This document shows positions 56,630 through 64,000 of a stretch of DNA of 64,000 nucleotides, in pieces; within the stretch, counting starts at the first letter, position 1, and every line of letters starts with the position of its first letter. Both the position numbers and the translations under genes were made by a program. The notes beneath the pieces were generated by a model. It was not told the DNA's origin. It saw only the letters and a program-made list of their open reading frames with translations, and did not search any database. Source of the DNA: Bradyrhizobium diazoefficiens (lineage in GTDB: Bacteria > Pseudomonadota > Alphaproteobacteria > Rhizobiales > Xanthobacteraceae); the NCBI RefSeq assembly GCF_016616235.1, contig NZ_CP067100.1, positions 6,941,001 through 7,005,000 on the forward strand, written 5' to 3'.

Positions 56630-56797
56630 CAGTGCGAAGCCGCGGACGCCGTTGAAGCACTCGATCCCGGAGTTCCCTACGAAAGTAGGTGGGCACCATA
56701 TGTCCGGGCCCACGGGCCCGGCCAGGGACAGTTCCCTAAAGGATCGATAAGGCCCCGGGGATATATGGCTCCTGACGCGCGTCGCAGCCTCGCTCGG
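56630..56797 (-). ncRNA. ssrS: 6S RNA
   Basis: Between zapA and the 5-FCL gene, the known 6S position. The segments at 56779-56793 and 56634-56649 form a 15-bp closing stem (allowing G-U pairs and one bulge). Inside it, CCATAT and ATATGG pair around a central bubble region, and CCTAC-TTTC-GTAGG makes a side hairpin. A total of ~168 nt on the minus strand matches 6S length. 6S mimics an open promoter and sequesters RNA polymerase. Ends are approximate. Confidence 0.75.
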
Positions 56798-56837
56798 GCA
56801 ATGTAACAACGATACTGACGAACCGCCAGCCCGGGTG

Positions 56838-56975
56838 GCAGTTACTCACCTCTCCCGCTTGCGGGAGAGGTCGGCGCGCGAAGCGCGGCGGGTGAGGGTT
56901 CTTTCCTCTGGGGGATTGTCCCGTTGAGGAGACACCCTCTCCCCGACCCTCCCCCGCAAGCGGGGGAGGGAGAAA
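56838..56975. repeat. palindromic intergenic repeats
   Basis: CTCTCCCGCTTGCGGGAGAG at the left and a related CCCTCCCCCGCAAGCGGGGG hairpin at the right lie immediately downstream of zapA. They may stabilise or terminate its transcript. Confidence 0.75.
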
Positions 56976-56976
56976 A

Positions 56977-57360
56977 TTACCCGATCGCGATGCCGTTGCC
57001 GACGGTCCGGTTCAGGACCTGGGTCGATTTCTCGATACGCTCGGCCGCGGCATTCAGCGCATTCACCACCGCCGTCTGCGTCATCCGGGCGCGCTCGACG
57101 GCGGCATTGCGGAAATCCCTGAGCTCGGTCAATTCCTGCTCCAGGGTGCGGATGCGGTTGCCGGCGTCGACCAGTTCGTCGCAGACGGTCAGCGCCGCCA
57201 TGACGGTGAGGCGCGCATCGCCGATCTCGCCGAATTTTCCACGCAGCGACTCGATCCGGGTCTCCAGGCTCTCGGCGAGCTTCAAGAGCCGCACCTCCTG
57301 GCCCTCCTCGCAGGCCATGCGGTATTGCCGGCCGTTGATGGTGACGTTGATGTGGCTCAT
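56977..57360 (-). CDS. zapA: cell division protein ZapA
   Basis: 127 aa. MSHINVTINGRQYRMACEEG, then LLKLAESLETRIESLRGKFG and a long coiled coil. ZapA tetramers bundle FtsZ filaments at midcell. Overlaps the upstream gene's stop by 4 bases and precedes 6S RNA. Confidence 0.93.
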   Translation of the reverse strand: MSHINVTINGRQYRMACEEGQEVRLLKLAESLETRIESLRGKFGEIGDARLTVMAALTVCDELVDAGNRIRTLEQELTELRDFRNAAVERARMTQTAVVNALNAAAERIEKSTQVLNRTVGNGIAIG

Positions 57361-57677
57361 CCGTCCTCTCCGGTATCGAGCACCGAGCGGATCGTGACGA
57401 TCGCGGAATCCAGCCGGTCGGAGATCTCGCGATTGGTGCGCTCGAGCTTGCGCGCCTTCACCAGCGCGCCGTCGAGCTCATCGGCTAAACGCGAGCGGTC
57501 GGCGCCCAGTGCCTGAATGCGCGCAGCGAGCTCGTTCTCGTCGCGATCGGCATCGCGCCGCCGTTCCACCGCGCTTTCGAGCGCGTCGAGCGCCGCCGTC
57601 AGCCTGCGGGTCGCGATCTCGATCTCGACGGCGGACGACTCCGTCATGGCAGAGCTGTTGGACACGCGATCGTTCAT
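57357..57677 (-). CDS. DUF4164-family coiled-coil protein
   Basis: 106 aa from ATG 57677, or 96 from ATG 57647; neither has a strong ribosome site. Almost entirely coiled coil (LTAALDALESAVERRRDADR, RSRLADELDGALVKARKLER). This rhizobial family always sits next to zapA, and the stop overlaps zapA's start (ATGA). Likely a ZapB-like helper, by context. Confidence 0.8.
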   Translation of the reverse strand: MNDRVSNSSAMTESSAVEIEIATRRLTAALDALESAVERRRDADRDENELAARIQALGADRSRLADELDGALVKARKLERTNREISDRLDSAIVTIRSVLDTGEDG

Positions 57678-58045
57678 GCAGTCAGCGGCGGAGCCTGTGG
57701 CCTTTACCTTGGGACCTGCCGTCCGGCAAAAGACTCGGTTCGGCAAACGGTTAGAAGCAGAAATTTACGTGGCAAGCTAGCCAAGCGCAACGCCGCCGCG
57801 AAACTATGCACCGATCAATCGGAAGCAGACCGCCTGCCGGTTCCGTGCAGGCACGATCGCGTCGGACAATCGGCCGTTGCTTTTCGGGCGCGTATTGGAG
57901 GCAACTTTTACGGCCAAACCGGCGTTTGATTGCCTTGGACTCCCGGAACCGAGGTGCTATCCCAGCCCGGACCTTCAGTGGCCCCCAGGCTCCTCCCACG
58001 CGGCTCGATCAGAGCCAAGCGCTTCATTTCAGACGGATTTCAGAC

Positions 58046-60031
<1,986 letters not shown>

Positions 60032-60084
60032 GAGTTGAGCTTGCCAAAAAAAAGGACTACGTAACTCCTCATATGATCAAGCAC

Positions 60085-60103
60085 CGCCCGGCCGAACCGG
60101 GCG
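60085..60103 (+). terminator. hairpin between tkt and gap
   Basis: CGCCCGG and CCGGGCG pair around CCGAA. No T-tract follows, so it may be an attenuating or RNA-stabilising hairpin. Confidence 0.4.
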
Positions 60104-60199
60104 TCCGCCCTAAAGAACCCTCGCAGGCGCACCAAGGCGCGTTGTGCGGGGCGATAGGGTTATTGAAGACGTCATTGAACGGTCATAAGGAGACGAAAC

Positions 60200-61207
60200 A
60201 TGGCAGTCCGCGTCGGAATTAACGGTTTTGGTCGCATCGGCCGCAACGTGCTGCGCGCTATCGCCGAGTCCGGCCGCAAGGATATCGAGGTCGTCGGCAT
60301 CAACGATCTCGGTCCGGTCGAGACCAACGCCCATCTGCTTCGTTATGACTCCGTCCATGGCCGCTTCCCCGGCACCGTCACGGTCGATGGCGACTCGATC
60401 AGCCTCGGCAACGGCAAGATCAAGGTGACCGCCGAGCGCGATCCCTCGAAGCTGCCCTGGAAGGATCTCGGCGTCGACATCGCGCTGGAATGCACCGGCA
60501 TCTTCACCGCGAAGGAGAAGGCCTCCGCGCACCTGACCGCCGGCGCCAAGCGCGTGCTGGTCTCCGCGCCCGCCGACGGCGCCGACGCCACCATCGTCTA
60601 CGGCGTCAACCACGACACGCTGACCCGGGATCACCTGGTCGTCTCCAACGGAAGCTGCACCACCAACTGCCTCGCGCCGGTCGCCAAGGTGCTGAACGAC
60701 CTCGTCGGCATCGAGACCGGCTTCATGACGACGATCCACGCCTATACCGGCGACCAGCCGACGCTGGACACGCTGCACAAGGATCTCTACCGCGGCCGCG
60801 CGGCGGCGATGTCGATGATCCCGACCTCGACCGGCGCGGCCAAGGCGATCGGCCTCGTGCTGCCCGAGCTGAAGGGCAAGCTCGACGGCGTCGCGATCCG
60901 CGTGCCGACCCCGAACGTCTCGGTGGTCGACCTCAAGATCGTCGCCAAGCGCGCCACCGACGCCAAGGAAATCAACGCGGCGATGAAGCGCGCCAGCGAG
61001 CAGCAGCTCAAGGGCATTCTCGGCTACACCAATGCGCCGAACGTCTCGATCGACTTCAACCACGACCCGCACTCCTCGACCTTCCACGAGGACCAGACCA
61101 AGGTGCAGAACGGCACGCTGGTGCGCGTGATGTCCTGGTACGACAATGAGTGGGGTTTTTCGAACCGCATGGCGGACACCGCCGTCGCGATGGCGAAGGT
61201 GATCTAA
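60200..61207 (+). CDS. gap: glyceraldehyde-3-phosphate dehydrogenase
   Basis: 335 aa from ATG 60200 (AAGGAGACG upstream). [14 protein letters not shown] binds [15 protein letters not shown] holds the catalytic Cys, and [13 protein letters not shown] is the family C-terminus. Acts in glycolysis and the Calvin cycle. Confidence 0.98.
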   Translation: MAVRVGINGFGRIGRNVLRAIAESGRKDIEVVGINDLGPVETNAHLLRYDSVHGRFPGTVTVDGDSISLGNGKIKVTAERDPSKLPWKDLGVDIALECTGIFTAKEKASAHLTAGAKRVLVSAPADGADATIVYGVNHDTLTRDHLVVSNGSCTTNCLAPVAKVLNDLVGIETGFMTTIHAYTGDQPTLDTLHKDLYRGRAAAMSMIPTSTGAAKAIGLVLPELKGKLDGVAIRVPTPNVSVVDLKIVAKRATDAKEINAAMKRASEQQLKGILGYTNAPNVSIDFNHDPHSSTFHEDQTKVQNGTLVRVMSWYDNEWGFSNRMADTAVAMAKVI

Positions 61208-61221
61208 GCGTTACTCTCGTG

Positions 61222-61335
61222 TCCCGGACGCGGCGCAGCGTGTCTTCACGGTGCGCCGCAGAGCCGGGACCCATGTCCCCCGCATAGGTCCCGGTTCTGC
61301 AGCGCACCGCTTCGCGGCTAGCGCAGCGTCCGGGA
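61222..61335. repeat. inverted intergenic repeat between gap and pgk
   Basis: TCCCGGACGC at 61222 is inverted as GCGTCCGGGA at 61326, with internal GCGCCGCAG/CTGCAGCGC-like halves. It forms a long imperfect cruciform of a type frequent in Bradyrhizobium genomes. Confidence 0.75.
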
Positions 61336-61349
61336 CAAGAGAGCCAGAG

Positions 61350-62546
61350 ATGACCAACAAATTCCGCACCCTCGACGACGTCGACGTGAAGGGCAAGCGC
61401 GTGCTGCTGCGCGTCGATCTCAACGTGCCCATGGAGAACGGGCGCGTCACCGACGCAACGCGGCTCGAGCGCGTTGCACCGACCATCACGGAGCTCTCCG
61501 ACAAGGGGGCCAAGGTCATCCTGCTCGCGCATTTCGGCCGTCCCAAGGGACGCGACGCCAAGGACTCACTCAGGCCCGTGGCCGAGGCCTTGTCGAAGGT
61601 CGTGAAGAAGCCCGTCGCCTTCGCCGACGACTGCATCGGCGAGCCCGCGGCCAAAGCCGTGGCCGCGCTGAACGACGGCGACATTCTCTGTCTCGAAAAC
61701 ACCCGCTTCCACAAGGAAGAGGAAAAGAACGACCCCGCCTTCGTCGCGGAGCTGGCAAAGCTCGGCGACATCTGGGTCAATGACGCGTTCTCGGCGGCGC
61801 ACCGCGCCCACGCCACGACCGAGGGTCTCGGCCACAAGCTGCCGGCCTATGCCGGCCGCACCATGCAGGCCGAGCTCGTCGCGCTGGAGAAGGCGCTGGG
61901 CTCGCCGACCAAGCCCGTCATCGCCATCATCGGCGGCGCCAAGGTCTCGACCAAGATCGACCTCTTGGAAAACCTCGTCAGCAAGGTCGACGCGCTCGTG
62001 ATCGGCGGCGGCATGGCCAACACCTTCCTGCACGCCCAGGGCGTCGCGGTCGGCAAGTCGCTGGCCGAGAAGGATCTCGCTGCCACCGCGCTGCGCATCA
62101 TGGAGAAGGCGGAAGCCGCCAACTGCGCCATCATCCTCCCCGTCGATGCCACCGTTGCCTATCATTTCGCCGCCAATGCGCCCTCGCATGCCTATGGGCT
62201 CGACGCGATCCCGGCCGACGGCATGATCCTCGACGTCGGCCCGCAATCGGTCGCGCGCGTGCACGCCGCGATCGACGATGCGGCGACGCTGGTCTGGAAC
62301 GGACCGCTCGGCGCCTTCGAGATGCAGCCATTCGACCGCGGCACCGTCGCGGCCGCCAAGCACGCCGCCGAGCGCACCAAGGCGAAGAAGCTGATCTCGA
62401 TCGCCGGCGGCGGCGACACGGTTGCCGCGCTCAACCAGGCCCATGTGGCCGGTGATTTCACCTATGTCTCGACCGCCGGAGGCGCGTTCCTTGAATGGAT
62501 GGAGGGCAAGCCCCTGCCCGGCGTCGAAGTTCTGCGCACCAAGTAA
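61350..62546 (+). CDS. pgk: phosphoglycerate kinase
   Basis: 398 aa from ATG 61350 (CCAGAG upstream). [59 protein letters not shown] and the C-terminal [11 protein letters not shown] are the substrate and nucleotide motifs. The longer frame to 61251 lies in the repeat. Confidence 0.98.
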   Translation: MTNKFRTLDDVDVKGKRVLLRVDLNVPMENGRVTDATRLERVAPTITELSDKGAKVILLAHFGRPKGRDAKDSLRPVAEALSKVVKKPVAFADDCIGEPAAKAVAALNDGDILCLENTRFHKEEEKNDPAFVAELAKLGDIWVNDAFSAAHRAHATTEGLGHKLPAYAGRTMQAELVALEKALGSPTKPVIAIIGGAKVSTKIDLLENLVSKVDALVIGGGMANTFLHAQGVAVGKSLAEKDLAATALRIMEKAEAANCAIILPVDATVAYHFAANAPSHAYGLDAIPADGMILDVGPQSVARVHAAIDDAATLVWNGPLGAFEMQPFDRGTVAAAKHAAERTKAKKLISIAGGGDTVAALNQAHVAGDFTYVSTAGGAFLEWMEGKPLPGVEVLRTK

Positions 62547-62594
62547 TCAGTAGGCAAGAAGCGGCCCCGTCGGCCTAAACGGAGAGAAAGACAG

Positions 62595-63662
62595 ATGGCT
62601 CGGATCACGTTGCGTCAATTGCTCGACCATGCGGCTGAGAACGATTACGGCGTACCGGCCTTCAACATCAACAACATGGAGCAGGCGCTGGCGATCATGG
62701 ACGCCGCCAACCAGGTCGATGCGCCCGTCATCATCCAGGCCTCGCGCGGCGCGCGCTCCTACGCCAACGACGTCATGCTCAAGCACATGATGGACGCGGT
62801 GACCGAGATCTATCCGCACATCCCGGTCTGCGTGCATCTCGACCACGGCAACGAGCCCGCGACCTGCATGACCGCGATCCAGGCCGGCTTCACCTCGGTG
62901 ATGATGGACGGCTCGCTCAAAGCCGACGGCAAGACCCCCGGCGACTGGGGCTACAATGTCGGCGTGACCAAGACTGTGACCGACATGGCCCATCTCGGCG
63001 GCATCTCGGTCGAAGGCGAACTCGGCGTGCTCGGCTCGCTCGAGACCGGCATGGGCGACAAGGAAGACGGCCATGGCGCCGAGGGCAAGCTCAGCCACGA
63101 CCAGCTCCTGACCAATCCCGACGAGGCCGTAAAATTCGTCCAGGAGACCAAGGTCGACGCGCTCGCGATCGCGATGGGGACGTCGCATGGTGCTTACAAA
63201 TTCACCCGCAAGCCGGACGGCGACATCCTCGCCATGAACGTGATCGAGGAGATCCACCGCAAGCTGCCCAACACCCATCTCGTCATGCACGGCTCCTCCT
63301 CGGTGCCGCAGGAGCTGCAGGAGATCATCAACGCCAATGGCGGCAAGATGAAGCCGACCTGGGGCGTGCCTGTCGCCGAGATCCAGCGCGGCATCAAGAA
63401 CGGCGTGCGCAAGATCAACATCGACACCGACAACCGCATGGCGATGACCGGCCAGATCCGCAAGGTCCTCAAGGACAACCCGGAAGAGTTCGACCCGCGC
63501 AAGTACCTGAAGCCGGCGATGGAAGCCATGACCAGACTGTGCAAGCAGCGGCTCCAGGAGTTCAACACCGCGGGGCAGGCCTCCAAGATCAAGAAGGTGC
63601 TGACCACCGCCGAGATGGCCAAGCGCTACGCCAAGGGCGAGCTCGACCCGAAGGTGGCGTAG
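62595..63662 (+). CDS. fba: class II fructose-bisphosphate aldolase
   Basis: 355 aa from ATG 62595 (GGAGAGAAAG upstream). [15 protein letters not shown] and GTSHGAYKF hold zinc ligands. [10 protein letters not shown] and [19 protein letters not shown] match the CbbA-type long class II enzymes used in the Calvin cycle and glycolysis. Confidence 0.97.
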   Translation: MARITLRQLLDHAAENDYGVPAFNINNMEQALAIMDAANQVDAPVIIQASRGARSYANDVMLKHMMDAVTEIYPHIPVCVHLDHGNEPATCMTAIQAGFTSVMMDGSLKADGKTPGDWGYNVGVTKTVTDMAHLGGISVEGELGVLGSLETGMGDKEDGHGAEGKLSHDQLLTNPDEAVKFVQETKVDALAIAMGTSHGAYKFTRKPDGDILAMNVIEEIHRKLPNTHLVMHGSSSVPQELQEIINANGGKMKPTWGVPVAEIQRGIKNGVRKINIDTDNRMAMTGQIRKVLKDNPEEFDPRKYLKPAMEAMTRLCKQRLQEFNTAGQASKIKKVLTTAEMAKRYAKGELDPKVA

Positions 63663-63679
63663 CGGATCGCGAGATGGCG

Positions 63680-63835
63680 TGATCCATCCCTCCCTCTCCG
63701 GGGGAGAGGGAGGGGTGAGGGGCTCTCTCCGCGAGTTATGTCCTATAGATGGACCTGTACCCCCTCACCCGGATCGCGCCGGACGATGCTTCGCATCGCC
63801 GGGGGCGATCCGACCTCTCCCCGCAGGCGGGGAGA
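63680..63835. repeat. palindromic intergenic repeats
   Basis: Several hairpins (CCCTCTCCGGGGGAGAGGG, CCTCTCCCCGCAGGCGGGGA) lie between the two aldolase genes, with inverted CCCCTCACCC/GGGTGAGGGG-like flanks. Confidence 0.7.
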
Positions 63836-63945
63836 GGTAAACAAGACCTCCCCCCTTACCCTGCGACGAACGTTAAACTCGGCAATTGCCCGAGAACGGT
63901 CTATTTTCCCGGGCAAGGGCAGAATCGTTTTGGGAGGACCTCTCG

Positions 63946-64000
63946 ATGAATCTGACTGAGCTCAACAGGATCGCCACCGCCATGGTCGTATCAGGCAAGG
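63946..64000 (+). CDS. class I fructose-bisphosphate aldolase, 5' end only
   Basis: The frame from ATG 63946 (GGGAGGACC upstream) reads MNLTELNRIATAMVVSGK and runs off the window. This matches the conserved start of bacterial class I (Schiff-base) aldolases, ahead of their GKGILAADES motif. Confidence 0.75.
   Translation, partial: MNLTELNRIATAMVVSGK

Overview
The window looks like the chromosome of a Bradyrhizobium-like alphaproteobacterium. The right third is GC-rich core: metallophosphatase, ruvB, ruvA, ruvC and yebC on the minus strand, the zapA / 6S RNA / 5-FCL block, and the Calvin/glycolysis run tkt-gap-pgk-fba. It carries the short G/C-rich palindromic repeats common in that genus. 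No rRNA or tRNA gene was recognised.

Positions 1 to about 42,535 are a lower-GC accessory island. A large serine recombinase (40835..42535) sits at its right edge. Directly beyond it lies the 5' end of ybgC, cut off after about 28 native codons (the DTDFS motif). Core gene order puts ybgC after ruvB and before tolQ, so the island appears to have integrated into ybgC; the other half should lie beyond the left edge.

Island layout. (i) 1..9846 is a dense conflict locus. It holds an edge-truncated STAND/NB-ARC ATPase and a translationally coupled four-gene minus-strand operon: winged-helix/coiled-coil protein, Cas4/RecB-like nuclease, unknown 480-aa protein, SF1 helicase. Divergent to it is a coupled plus-strand operon: Xre/MbcA-type antitoxin, RES toxin, DNA methyltransferase. 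The shared regulatory region carries a 20-bp-period repeat and a 9-bp-period repeat. (ii) 10205..15376 is a three-gene coupled cassette of FAD/NAD-type protein, unknown protein and large PIN-domain protein. (iii) 15927..20538 holds a diiron protein, a small membrane protein and an integrase-type transposase. (iv) 20757..25630 holds a second antitoxin/RES pair, then a DUF2235 phospholipase-like protein, an SGNH hydrolase and a secreted S1/P1 nuclease. (v) 25661..30488 is decayed material: an amber-interrupted gene, a half phospholipase D, a Ku remnant and small membrane or secreted proteins. (vi) 30650..38473 holds a secreted caspase-OmpA fusion divergent from a sigma-like/SPOR-membrane pair, and a two-gene operon whose second protein has an N-terminus resembling the pore-forming domain of Cry toxins. 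(vii) 38680..42535 holds duplicated remnants and the recombinase.

Inside the core, 51.2..54.4 kb is a small second accessory patch: a RelA/SpoT-domain gene flanked by two decayed copies of one cytochrome c gene, then a Fic toxin with its small partner. Two paralogous soluble chemotaxis-type receptors precede it.

The strongest candidate for an undescribed system is the divergent locus 2329..9846. The 10205..15376 cassette is second. Both calls rest on domain content and gene coupling, not on any database search.
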